DNA of 64,000 nucleotides from Sphagnum magellanicum (lineage: Eukaryota; Streptophyta; Sphagnopsida; Sphagnales; Sphagnaceae), in assembly GCA_021904315.1 (NCBI GenBank), contig CM038909.1, positions 21,924,212 to 21,988,211 of the forward strand. The letters run 5' to 3'. The notes beneath the pieces were generated by a model. That model made no database searches. It was not told where the DNA came from and worked only from the letters and a program-made list of their open reading frames with translations. This document shows, piece by piece, positions 35,650 through 47,369 of the stretch. The position numbers and the translations under genes were made by a program. Numbering within the stretch: the stretch's first letter is position 1; each line of letters starts with the position of its first letter.

Positions 35650-38600
35650 GGTCGTACTTTTATGTTTATTCAATTTTTGAATCATCATTCAAATGAATTG
35701 CATCTTCAAGGGTGTGGTCATGTGGTTTATATACATCATCTCCATCAACTATCAAATCTCAGACATGGGGTGGTGTGAAAATTGGTCGAATTCCCGTGAA
35801 TTCTTTTATCATGTCATACACCCCATGACCAAAATTATGAGGCAAATGGGAAGTTCTTTTCTTTCGAAAGCTTAATGACCAATAATCTTCATTGTGACCT
35901 GTCCCTACCATATAGTCAATTTTTTTTTTGAAATCATTGTAAATTAATCCTCACTTGTCTTTGCATGTAGGACCATTCCGTAAATGCTAAGAACAACTTG
36001 CATTCATTACTAAGGATGATATTTTCTTCCATTTCATGATGGTTATTTCAAGGTTGTTTCGAGGATCCACCTTATCAAGAAGAGCAACATGTTCATCTCT
36101 TTTTGCTTTGATAAAAGCTAGAACTTTTCCATGTTCCCAATTTGACTAGCATGGCTTCCTTGACTGAATTTCAACATTGGATTCAAAATTTGTTATTGCC
36201 TATTTTTTACTTTTGCACTTTTTCTTTGGATGATTGGTTTCAATGTCATTACGCTTTGGCATCCTTGTTTAAACATTTGCAACATTTAGACAAATTTAAA
36301 GGTTGGAAAAAAGAAAAAGATAAGAGTTAAGACCCTACACATTGTTGAATGCTTCAAAGGGCTTCATAATTTCAAGCTTGATAAACATTCCAATTAGCCT
36401 TGAATGATGTTCATTTCAAATTAAAAGATAATTGCTACAACAATTAGATAAAACTAAATATTAAAAAAAGGAAAGAAAACATGAAAACAAGAAGTAATTA
36501 TTGTAACAAAATTCAGGATGAACTAGAGGTTGGAAATAAATATGTTGAATATTACAATTTGGTAACTACATTGACAATTTAGATTTTAAAATCAAAGAAA
36601 AAAAAATTGATGAACAATTCACTTGCTTCTCCTAGACATTCGACATTTTCTTGGTAGTCTTCTTGGTAATCTTTTTCACAATAGTTGAATGTGTTGCTAG
36701 AATTATTCATGCTGCTCCAAAAAATGTTGAATAGTGCTACAATGCAACAGTGTCTTTACAATGTCTACACTTGAATCTTTACATTGTATACCTTTGGAAC
36801 TCTACTTGCATTTGAGTCTTGAAATCAAGAATTGTTGTTTGGCATGCAAATTGAAATCCAAAATAATATGCTACTTCTTTTATAAAATTTTATTTGTGGA
36901 TTATTTTTACATCTTTTTTTTACATTAATCATTGTTCCTATGGTATCATTCATGTGCATCGTTTCATACAATATTGCAAACGAGGGAAAAATTATAAGGA
37001 AGAAAGCTTGGGAAACATATCTACAAGGGTCGTGATGAGTATAGCTCACAAGATGTGTGATGTTTTGTAACATTGAATTACGAGGTCCTTTGATGCAATT
37101 CTTTGTAACATCGGTCTGCCATGAGCAAAATCTATGTTTTTTGAAAATTTATAGGTAGTTAGCATAATCGCAAACATTGACTTGCCATTGGCTGCCACAT
37201 TAGATTCCATGTAGGAATCAATTATATGTAGCATCACATATGTGAATCCACGCATTTGTCATCAAATCGTAACACTAACTTATCAAAGAGCTACCATTTG
37301 GTGTGAATTGACCTTAATGTTCATGCATTTCAACTATTCATAATAACTTGTGCACTTTTGTCGATTACCTAGTTCATAATAATTTCTTTTTTAGCAAACA
37401 ATTTTTCAACTTTCTTTTGAAAATCTTATGAACCATTTTTTTCCTTAGTAATTTTTTTTTTGGTCCTAATACAAGTTGTCCAATCTAGTTTAGACATCTT
37501 TGTAATGACAAGGTTAATTCAAGGATTAAAAAGGAACCAAGACAATCAAAACATGTCTATGTTCGAGGAAGAAGAGTTGAGGTTCATCAATAACAAATCA
37601 AACTTGATGGTGAGAGACATGAATAGAAATGATGGAAAAATTCTACAAAAGGTTGGAACATTAGATTGGAGAGGAGTTGAAAACTTTGCAAGAAATCAAG
37701 ATAAACATGTCCATTCAAAACAAGTGATCAAACAAAAATAAAATTCAATAAACAAACAAAATTTTGTCACCACTATGGGTCATGAAAGACATTATGAAAA
37801 AGAGATCATGATGTTTGCAAATGGGTAGGATTTAAGACTTAAACAATAAACTCAACATTTTATTGTGCAAACATCAAGTTCATTAAGGTAGAACTGCCCA
37901 TCACCAAACACTACCCTATCACTGAAGACTTTTTTAGATCTATGTCATTTATGCTTCATTTTGAGCTACCTCAAGCTCTAGAAATTGTCTTGGAAGTGCA
38001 ACTAAAAAGGAGTAATGAAAAAATAACCAAAACAAAATTCCAATTTACAAAACATGTTTATTTTCATTTTTTTTGTATTTGGACCCTTCCTACTTTCAAA
38101 GCTTTTAACTTTCTCATTTCTTGTTCATTTAAAACGATGTAAAGTGCTATATAGGAGCGCCACCATTAGTTCTACAAATTATCCTTAAACTTTAATAGCG
38201 ACATAACAACATACAAGGAATTTTTTGGGTGTTTGGGAATCAACTTTGTAAGGTTCTATGGTTTGTTTGTTTTAATTATTGACCCCTTTTAATTTGGGGG
38301 GATGTAACTTTTTTAATTCTAATTTGTTTTTGACAATTTTTAATGCACCAAATGTACCAATAGGAGGGGTTCAAGTTTTGTTTGAACACTAGAAGCAATG
38401 GAGACCTCCTTTTGGATTCGGACTGCCTTGAACATTTAAGTGTTCACTCACTAGTCGTTCTAACCTATAAAAAATCTCAAATTAATTTCGAAGTTTAAGT
38501 GAAAACAAAACAAAATTATGTGGTAAGGATGGGACATTATTGGAATAATGGCTTGTCTCCCAAGGTGAGAACTAAAATGATTGAAAAGGTGAAGGTTCAA
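35650..38600. other. AT-rich DNA with unrecognised short ORFs
   Basis: A 93-codon frame at 37460-37741 (GLKRNQDNQNMSMFEEEELR, then LQKVGTLDWRGVENFARNQD) is the most protein-like and is followed downstream by another frame (37942-38142). Neither is recognisable. The neighbourhood suggests decayed transposon coding sequence. Confidence 0.35.
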
Positions 38601-38629
38601 ACCCACTTTCAACATATTAAAATAATCAT

Positions 38630-39505
38630 GTATTCACCATGCCTTTGGGCTTATTTTCACCCCCTATCCCTTCTTTGAGTGAGGTTTGCAAAGTAAGGAG
38701 GTTTTATTAAATCTAGGTATGAAATGTTGAAAATCAAGATTTAATGCACAAGGTTTGAAGTAATTAAAGTAGTTATACATGTAGGAATAGGATAAAAATT
38801 TCTTTGGGTGGTACCATTAGGAACCATCACACCTTCATTTCTTGGACCCATTGAACTTTAAAAAATCATAGGAAACACTTAAATAAATTTTTTCATAATT
38901 TTTTCTAATGAATAAATTTATTAGGTTCCATAGATTTTGAGATTTTAATAATATTAAAAATATTTTGTATTTTGATGTTTGTAATCATTGCATTTTAAAA
39001 AGAAATTCAAGAATGTAATGTTGGTTCCTTTCTTTAAACTTTTTAGTTAAGAAGAAAAATTTGAAACACAATTTGAGAATTTTTTTTGAGAACTCTTTTC
39101 CTAAGGTAATTTGGAAATCATTTTATTTTTAGGTTTTTACTAGGAAATTAATTGAATAAGTATACTTTAGTTATGAATTTCCAAAGTTAAGGCTATCAAT
39201 TTATGAAGGGGCCATTTTAATTAAGAATGCAATTTTTTTAAAAATTTAAAAAAATTAAATTCCTAAATAAACTTCAAGCCATATATTAGTGCATGTAATT
39301 GATAAACATGAGAAAAATATATATATAGTTGTGAAAACATTTAAAGTAAAAGGCCCAAGAAAATGATTTAACTATTTTTGGTTCCTTTTTCATTCCTTGA
39401 GGTGGTTCCTAGTGGTACCACCCAAGGATACTTTCACCTGGTAGTGAAAATATATGTAGTAATAATGCAAGCGCTTAGGAGAAAAGAAAGACAATGTCAA
39501 AACTA
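38630..39505 (+). repeat. Dispersed repeat (copy 1) interrupted by a TIR element
   Basis: 38630-38788 (cctttgggcttattttcacc, tatgaaatgttgaaaatc, atttaatgcacaaggt) and 39440-39505 (gtgaaaatatatgtagta, gcgcttaggagaaaa) align in order with the continuous sequence 46985-47215. The intervening 651 bp are absent from the second copy. Confidence 0.7.
38789..39439 (+). mobile_element. Non-autonomous TIR element (MITE-like), about 651 bp
   Basis: The left end reads tttgggtggtaccattagga followed by acc; the right end reads ggttcctagtggtaccaccc, its near-perfect inverse. The inverted similarity extends outward to about 40 bp with lower identity. The interior is AT-rich and non-coding. The uninterrupted related repeat at 46985-47215 supports an insertion. 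The exact target-site duplication is unclear. Confidence 0.65.
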
Positions 39506-41480
39506 GTGTTGGGCGGTTTTCATTTTTTTGTGAAAACCTTTGGTTCCAATTTTCAGAGCAAGTTCTAAGAATGACCTTGGTTGTTTTTTTTAAAAAAAAC
39601 TTCCCATTCTAAACGTCGCCCTAGTTTGTAGAATTTAGAATAAAATCTTGTTAGGTGGTTTTTAGGGTTGAATGGTTTCCCAAAATTTTGAACCACTAGT
39701 TTTCAAGGGCAATTTTCACAGTTGGTTTTCATAAATCAAGGTTTTTTTTTCATATTTTTTTTTCAATCTTTTTTTTTGGTTTGTTTTGGTTTGTTTTTTT
39801 TCTTGAATGGAAAATGGAAACTATGATTGTCCCGTCAAACAAACACCAATCTCCTTCTAATAATCAAGTTAACTTGCAAATAAAATAAATGCAATGTTGA
39901 AAATAAATTTAAACATATTAACAAATCAAATAATTTTTTTTAAACATATAAAATAAAAAAAATTAAGATAACTTAATGGAATAATTATATTTACATATTT
40001 TTTAAAAAATTACAAGTTTGAGACAATTTCTTGTCTTCTTTCTCTTTCTTACAAAATCAAAACAAAAATAACTTGTGTCACATTGTACAAAATATTGAGA
40101 AATTGAAAAAATAACTTCTGAAAATGGTCAAATAGAAAGTGAATAAAATTTCTTAAAAAAACTCACCTTGTTTGCTAGTTGTAGCTCCAAAGACTACTTG
40201 CAAAAGAAAAAGAGGGGGAAGGAGTACCATTTGGGGAAACATAAGCAAGGAACAACAACAAGCAAATAGGGAGCAACCATGGGGAGTAGGGACGCAAGGG
40301 GGGCCAACAGTAAGGGGGGGGGCCAAAGGTACATTTTAAAAAAAAGCAGGAACAACAAGTGGGGAATAGGGATGTGGAACAACAAGCAAGGAGTAGGGAC
40401 CAATGATGTGGAATAGCAACACGGGGTAGTAACAAGTAGGGAGCAGCAATGTGGAGTAGCAAAGCAAGTGGGGAGTCTCATGAGGGAGCAACAAGCGGGG
40501 AGCAACGACTTGGAGCAATAAGTGAAAAATAGCCATGTTGAGGAGTAGCAACACACATGGGAACAAACCAAAAGCAACAAAGGCAAAAAACAACTTCCAA
40601 ATTATAAATTGAAATTACAAAACCTACAAAACAAAACAAAACAAAAAAACTAAGACTAGAAAAAAAACATAAAAAAACAAAAAAAAATTTAAAAAAATTT
40701 AAATAAAAGAAAAAACAAAAGTGTTTAAGGTATAAGAAAACAAATGTGTAGGTGTAAAACTATGTAAGAACAAAATGGGTTCAAGAGGGAGCTTGGAGCC
40801 TTTTTATAAACAAATTAAAACCTTAATCCCAAAGGGAGACGATTACCACATTAGGGTTAGGAGTTAGGGCACTAACCCTTAACCTTAATGTGGTGGTTGT
40901 CGCTATAAAAAATAAGTTTAGTTTTTTAATTTTTTACTTTCATAAATAGTAAGTTTAATTTTTATTATTTCTTACTTACTGTTTTATTAAATTTTTAAAA
41001 TATGATTTTTACTTTTTACTTATTATTTACTATTTTTCTTTTTTCTTTTTTATCATGAAAACCAAACCCTTTTCAAAATGTGAAAATTGATTTGGTTATC
41101 AAATTTCATGCTTAGTGAAAACCTAGGCGATTCTCATTTCCAATGAGAATTAGCAAATAAGTTCTCATGGTAATTCTCATGGCTGGTTTTCATTGCAAAT
41201 GGGATTGAAAACCAATGCCAGTTTTCAACCAACAAGTGAGGGCTAGAATGAACCAGTAGCCACAAATGCATTAGTTGGCCATTTTGTCCACTATATGTGT
41301 TGTGTTTTTTCATCCGATGTCAAATGGGGTTCATCACAATCCATTTCTTTTCGTTGTTGACCATTGTATTTTTATTTTTTTGGTTTGTTCTTGGTTGTTT
41401 GTTCCCTGGACCTGACCTCACACATAGCTACCCTACTCACCTTCCTATCTTCATAAATATTCTACCAACCTTGGTACCTT
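39506..41480. other. AT-rich DNA with a purine-rich stretch at 40200-40600
   Basis: No genes are visible. The interval 40200-40600 is biased to A and G (repeated ggggagYag, aacaagYgggga, caacaa), which makes the opposite strand open in several frames with Leu/Cys/Pro-rich translations. I regard those as compositional artefacts. Confidence 0.5.
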
Positions 41481-41484
41481 GCTA

Positions 41485-42005
41485 ATTATCCCATGTTGAC
41501 ATAATTACCTTAATAACTAGTTATCCTACTAACCTAATTACTATACTAACTACCTACCTTACTAACCTAACTCCCCTATTAACTACATACCCTATTGACT
41601 TACTTCTCTACTAACCTAACCATTGTATTAACTACCTACATTACTGACCTAGTTACATTAGTATTTACCAACCTTATATTCACAACCACCTTATTGACAT
41701 AAGTATTTTACAAACCTAGTCACTTTGATAAAATAACTTGTTTCCTATGTATTAACTTGCCTATCTACCTAACTACCTTAAGTGTAACTTTCTTCTTACC
41801 TACTAACTTGCCTACCTACTTTAATAACCTATCTACCTTGCTCTTTAAACTTTGTTTCTACTTACTAACTTGCCTACTAACCCAACTACCTACCTATATA
41901 CCTATTTACCTACCTATGCACCCACCTTCCTACCTACCACTATGTTCACCTACCTACCTATGCTTTTTACATAACCGAATACCTAACTAATTACCTATTC
42001 ACTTT
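41485..42005 (+). repeat. Degenerate (ACCTA/CTAAC)n low-complexity array
   Basis: About 500 bp are made of ctacctac, ctaactac, actaacct and ttacctac words with occasional substitutions. The period is irregular (4-12 bp), like a decayed short-unit satellite. Confidence 0.75.
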
Positions 42006-42009
42006 TCCC

Positions 42010-43440
42010 ACTCCCTAGCCCCCAATCCTACCTATCAATTTATCAAGGTTCGCCCTAGTTCATGGATGATGAACATAGGTCCCCATATGTAATTATTACA
42101 AACAATTTATAATGGTATCAATGTCATAATTATAGCCTTTTTGGTTTAGTTAATGCATATTTTATTAAAATTTGTTTACCTAATTTATTTATGGAATGGA
42201 CATTATAATACATCTTTTCATGTAATTATTATAAGTATGTACTATTGGATTATGGTTTAGGTTTAAGGTTGGAACACATAAATTAATTAGCAATTTTTCA
42301 CAAATTTATAGTAATTAACCTAAATTAGGCTAAATTTGGGGGGGGGGATTTAGGATTTAGACATATGTGAAGTAATATAATTTCATTCTATATCTTTTTC
42401 AAAGAGAGTGGAAAAAATTAGTTGGAGAGATCGCTCAAAGTTAATAAACATATATTTTCTTTTGGTTTTTTACAAAATTTATTTGATTTCTTTTTAAGAT
42501 TAAAGTTTTCTTTTAGTTAGTAAATCCTTGTAGTTTAAGAGTTTAAAATTTTGGTTATTAAAATTTTTCCTATGTTTTTAAAAAAAATTTGTTTTGCATT
42601 ATATAATTTGTATACTTTGTATAATTTTTTGGGTTTAGGGCATATATCATTAAGACTTTTTTTTGTTAGGGTTTGTATAGTTAGGGTTGTAATAGGGCTT
42701 ATGACAAAATATCATTTGGATTTTTAGGGTTATGCATTATGATTTAATGTTTAGGAATTTGGTTCATATACATCAAGGTTTAAGGTTTATACTTTAGACT
42801 TTGCTCATTGTATTGGTTTTTTTATCTTATCACTTGTTTAGATTTATAACATAATTATGAATATCCTTTTTTTCCATATGTTTTATAGTTGTTAAAGTTT
42901 AATATTTCTTAATCCACTTTTGTTTAAATGCAATACCTATATCATATTGTGATAATTCATTAACCATGAAACATAAAAATATTTTTTAAATATTTGATTC
43001 CTTATTAATACATCATGAAATTCATGTTTTCAAAATTATTTATTCACCTTATAGTATAATTTAACATATATAAAAATGAACATAATGCAAAATTGGTCAC
43101 ATTGATGATACAGGGGGTTAGGATTTAATGTAAAATTTAATACTTAATGTTAGAATTATGGTTTAGGTTTAGAGTTTGAGACATATAAATTAATTAACAT
43201 TCTTTTTACAATTCTATAATAATTAAAATAAATCTAAGGTGCATTTTGGGCAAAATTTTTAGGGCTTAAGCATATGTAAAATAATGTAATGTCATTTAAC
43301 ATTTTTTTAAAGAAAGTGAAAGAACTTAAATTGGAAATATTACCAAATGGTAAGAGACATACTTTCTTTTGTGTTTTGTTACAAATTTTATTTAATTATT
43401 CAAAAAATTAAGGTTAAATTTCTAGTTGGTGAAAATAAAT
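42010..43440. other. Very AT-rich DNA with a repeated gene-free module
   Basis: The sequence around 42240-42490 (attatggtttaggtttaagg, aaattaattag, ggatttaggRtttagacatatgtgaa, aaRgagagtgga) recurs in diverged form at 43150-43400. The copies are about 900 bp apart, direct, and non-coding. Confidence 0.5.
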
Positions 43441-44360
43441 ACGTGTGTGGGTATTGCAAAATTATATGAATATCTAGCCTTAAATGCACTACTTGTATTC
43501 AAGTTTGTTTCAATATAACCCATATGTGATTTATATAACCTAAGGTGCAAACCTAACCCTAAATGCAATACCCACATGTAGGGTCATTTTGAAATAACCA
43601 ATGTGTAATTTGGGTAACCTTTCAATGAAAACCAAAACCTATATGCAATACTTGCATGCAAGTTCATTTTGAAATAATCCATAAGTGTTTTAGATAACCT
43701 TAGGTAAAGAATCAACCCTAAATGCAATACCCACATGTAAGGTCACTTCAAAATAAGTGTTTTGGGTACCCAAAATACGTCTATTCATATACTTAAATTA
43801 ATTTTATGATAATTAATTATCATGAATAATTATTTAAAATAATGATTTGAATAATTTATCAACACAAAAAAATTAATTAAGATAATAAATTAAATATCAA
43901 ATTATTGATTTAATTTTTAGATATAAATTTTAATTATTTGAATAATTAAGGTTTGGCCAAATAATCAATTAATTAATATTAAGAAATAAATGATTGTTTA
44001 AATATGATATTTAATCATTTACATTATCTGAAATAATTTTTTAGTAATTTTTTAAAATTATGACATTATTTGTTGATATTTATATTAGATTATTATGTGG
44101 TATGAGTCCCATAAATATTACAATGGAAACCTATACGCAAATATTGCAAAAGATGTTTAAAATCAATCACTATTTATGGACCTATATGTGGGTATTATAA
44201 TGAATGTTAAAAAAATCAATTACTAGACCTATATGTGGGTATTGCAATGGATGTAAAAAAAACCAACAACTATTTACAAGACCTATATGCGGGTATTGCA
44301 ATGAATGTAAAAAAAATAGTAACTATTTACAAAACCTATATGTGGGTATTCCATATTTGA
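43440..44360 (+). repeat. Two tandem arrays of one motif in opposite orientation (foldback arrangement)
   Basis: At 43490-43760 three units of ~100-115 bp contain aatgcaatacccacatgtagg or variants. At 44125-44350 four units of ~60-75 bp contain acctatatgtgggtattgca, the reverse complement of that motif. The core separating them (about 43770-44120) is extremely AT-rich. The two arms could pair into a large hairpin. Confidence 0.65.
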
Positions 44361-45194
44361 AATGACCTTATGGAAATTATAATAAAAAAGATGTAAGTAT
44401 TGCTCAATGTTCATTTTGATCTTTATAAACCTCAGACAAATTAATATTACCTATTCATATGGGCCTATTTAAGTTTTGATTCTTACATCTAAAGTACTAA
44501 AAAGATTATGAAAATAAAAACATATATAATTAACCATATATCCAGCAAACAAGTGGGACTAGAGAAAAATATTATATTATTAAAAGATGTACAAATATGA
44601 GTGAATAAAAAAATGTTAAAGATTCTAATGAATAAAAAAGGTTCTCTACAATATATCAAAGGATCAAAGTTCAAAAATTGGGTTGTCCAAAAAATGACAG
44701 GGTTGAAAGAACCTAGTTAATTATATAAAGTGGAAATCTTAAACTATATCATTATTTATAATCTTGTGTTTAGTTCAGTAAACAACTATTGCATTTGCAG
44801 CCCTTGCTACATGACGAATAATGTACAAATGGTGGTGTTGCATTTCAACCTAAACTACATTTACAACAAACTTTTGCTTTGTTGTGCCTTGAACCTTATA
44901 AACACCCAAAAATCACCAAATTAAACCCTAACATACCTTGGATGAAACAAAATTATAAAAAAAATAAAATATTGATTATTAATTTTTCTTACCTTCCATG
45001 AATCATTCTAAATTCATGGAAATCCAATACATATTTTTTTTTTTCCAAATAGAAGGTCACAAAATTTCATGTTATATAGGCGCACTGCATAGGTTCCACA
45101 TTGTGGGGGATGTTTTGTGGCTTACCCAAGAGTGCTTTATATCATCCAAATATATTGGCTTTAGCATTGTGCGCACAATAGATTTTAAAACTTG

Positions 45195-45990
45195 CTATCG
45201 TCATCTTCTTCGTTACAATAACACCATAGAAGAAGATGATAGCGCATTACCAACATCTTTTTCTTTTCTAACACAAAGAAGAAGGCAACAACAACAAGTT
45301 GTCATCACCTTCTTTGCTAAAACACCACCACAAAAGAAAATGACAATGCGTTGTTGCATTGTCGTTTTCTTCTTCTTCTCAAACATAAAGAGTAATAACA
45401 CTTTAGGCAATAGCACCACAAAAAAAGATGACGATACCTTGTCGTCGTTTTCTTCTTCTCAAGCATAGAGAAGAAGGCGATGACAACAAATTACCGTTGC
45501 CTTCTTTGTTGTAACACTGCAAAAGAAGATGACAACGCATTGTCGTCATCTTCTTCTTCTCACACACAGAGAAGACAAAACACACAAGAAAACAACAAAA
45601 AAAAAACCAAGAGAAGGGAAGGAGCTTACTTTCAAGCTTTCGCTCTACCCTCTCATTTTTGGCTTTTGCTTTTGCTTTTTCGCTTCTGCCCTTCCATTCC
45701 AAGCACTTTCTCTTGGTTGCCACTTTTGCCTTCCCACTTTTGGCTGTTAGTTTTGCCTTCTCTCTTCTACTTTTCGCTTCAAGCTCTCCCAAGCTCTGAC
45801 AATGGAATGAGCACAAAATGAAGTGAGGTAGGTAAGTAGGAGGGGAAAATTTTGGGATGACAACATCCTTGTTGTCGTCACCTTATTTGTAACAAAAAAC
45901 AGAAGAAAAAAAAGGGCAACAACACACTTGTGTTGTCACCTTCTTCCTCCAAACAGAAATGAAAAAATGAAAGAAGAAGAAGAAGATGGT
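45195..45990 (+). repeat. Array of hairpin-forming repeats
   Basis: Units of about 85-105 bp each carry a near-palindrome pairing a gaagatgac-type arm with a gtcatcttc-type arm. Clear examples are near 45228-45267, 45334-45370, 45419-45453 and 45523-45555 (arms aagaagatgac and gtcatcttctt). Further related palindromes lie at about 45858-45885 (gacaacatccttgttgtc) and 45915-45945 (caacaacacacttgtgttg). Open frames here are by-products of the repeats. Confidence 0.7.
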
Positions 45991-46320
45991 GTATTCTTAT
46001 TCTTATTCTTAAACAAAAAGAAAAAAAAAAAAGATAGAGAAAAAGAAACCATAGAGAAGAAAAAAATGTAGAGAAGGGAAGGAGCTTACCTTTCTTCTCT
46101 CACTTTGCATTTGGGATGAAGCATTCCTCTTCCCTTCTTCTCTTCGTGTTCCTTCAACGTTGAGCTCTCCACCTTCTTCAAGCTTTTTGTCTCACGTTTC
46201 CTCAAAGCTCTATGCTACTCAAGCTTGGGGACTCTCCTAAGCTTTGGAGATGGAGTGAGTGGCAAAAGAAGTGGGGGAGGTAGGAGAAAGGAGGTAGGTA
46301 AGAGGGGAAAATTTTGGGGC
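45615..46320 (+). repeat. Direct repeat of a ~220-bp module, copies about 455 bp apart
   Basis: gagaagggaaggagcttac occurs at about 45612 and again at about 46074. Each copy is followed at a similar distance by gtgagtgg/gagcac-like words and a ggaggggaaaattttggg tail (about 45840 and 46300). The copies are diverged and non-coding. Confidence 0.55.
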
Positions 46321-46469
46321 GGAGAAGGGGGTTGAAAAATCCCTGGGCAGGGGAAGAGGACGTGTTTTTGGTTCATCCCCAAAACGGCTTGAATGGTCAT
46401 CCTGAACTGGTGGACTGGTGGCTGTTGGTTCACTCCGGCCACGAGTGAGAACCGCCCAGCACTGGTCAA

Positions 46470-47365
46470 AACCAGATCAAACTCAGTTTGGCACAAAAAG
46501 TGGTGCATTTCTGAGTTTGACCCCACCTTGAAGGCTAATGTACTTTTTTACAGGTTTAAAAAAAAATCTGACCTGGTTTTGGACCAAACTCAGGGTACCG
46601 GTGCCATGTTTTCTTGACTTTACTGAAAACTCTAAGTTCAACATATGTGAAAATTTATCTTTTCTGTCATTTTAGTCGCAGTGTTGCTAGTGAGAAAATC
46701 ATGTTTGTGAAATTTATCTTTTCTGTCATTTTAGTCGCAGTGTTGCTAGTGAGAAAATCATGTTTGTGTAATAATGACAAGGATGACAACAAAAAAAAAA
46801 AATTGAATTAAAAAGACACTTAACAAAAATTAAAGGTGATCAACTAACCTAATATTTTGATTCAATTGCCACTAGACATGGAACTAATGACAATGATTTA
46901 CTAGTATCTTTTAAGCAAATAGAAGGAAATTCATCAACGACTACCATAAAAGAAAACTATTCATGAGAGTTATCCATAAATTAACCCTATCTTCACCCTG
47001 TCTTTGGGCCTCTTTTCACCCTCTATCCCCTCTTTCAGTGGTTTCCACAAAGTAAAGATATTTTGTTAAATCTCAGTATGAAATGCTGAAACTCAGCATT
47101 TAATGCACGAGGTCCAAGACTTATTTTAGTATTTGTACAATTACGAGAAGTGAAGATATATGTGGCAGCGGTGGAGGCGCTCAGGAGAAAAAGGAAAAGA
47201 CAGGATGAAACTCAGTTTAGCACCAAAATTGATGGCTTTCTGAGTTTCATCCCCCGTTGAATGCTAATGTACTTTTTTGCAAGTCTTTTATTAATCTCAC
47301 CCTGTGTATGACCAAACTCAGGGTTCTGGTGCTGTCTTTTTCTTACTTTACGATAACTCTATCAT
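46470..47365 (+). repeat. Diverged repeat pair sharing CTGAGTTT and ACCAAACTCAGGG blocks
   Basis: 46470-46630 and 47205-47365 share, in the same order, aaactcagttt, gcaccaaaa/ggcacaaaa, ttctgagttt, gctaatgtacttttttRca, gaccaaactcagggt and gtgctgt/gtgccatg. They are about 730 bp apart. Between them lies copy 2 (46985-47215) of the dispersed repeat also seen at 38630-39505. Confidence 0.65.
46647..46765 (+). repeat. Near-perfect 60-bp tandem duplication
   Basis: The segment 46647-46706 (gtgaaaatttatcttttctg ... aaaatcatgttt) is repeated at 46707-46765 with a single-base length difference in an A run. It is probably a very recent duplication. Confidence 0.95.
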
Positions 47366-47369
47366 ATAT

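Noticed and set aside
38520-38610. A ggttcaaaccc word that looks like a tRNA or SINE B box.
   Set aside because: No matching A box or cloverleaf could be drawn upstream, and there is no poly-A tail or target-site duplication.
40175-40593. Leu/Cys/Pro-rich minus-strand ORFs of 85-130 codons resembling multi-pass membrane proteins.
   Set aside because: Three overlapping frames are open at once because the plus strand is purine-biased and low in complexity; no conserved motif.
41297-41485. 62-codon hydrophobic ORF next to the ACCTA array.
   Set aside because: AT-rich, isolated, no splice partners, and composition explained by T-rich sequence.
45213-45821. ORFs rich in Ser, Phe, Lys and Arg across the hairpin repeat array.
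   Set aside because: They follow the (GAA)/(TTC) and palindromic repeat structure, with both strands open simultaneously.
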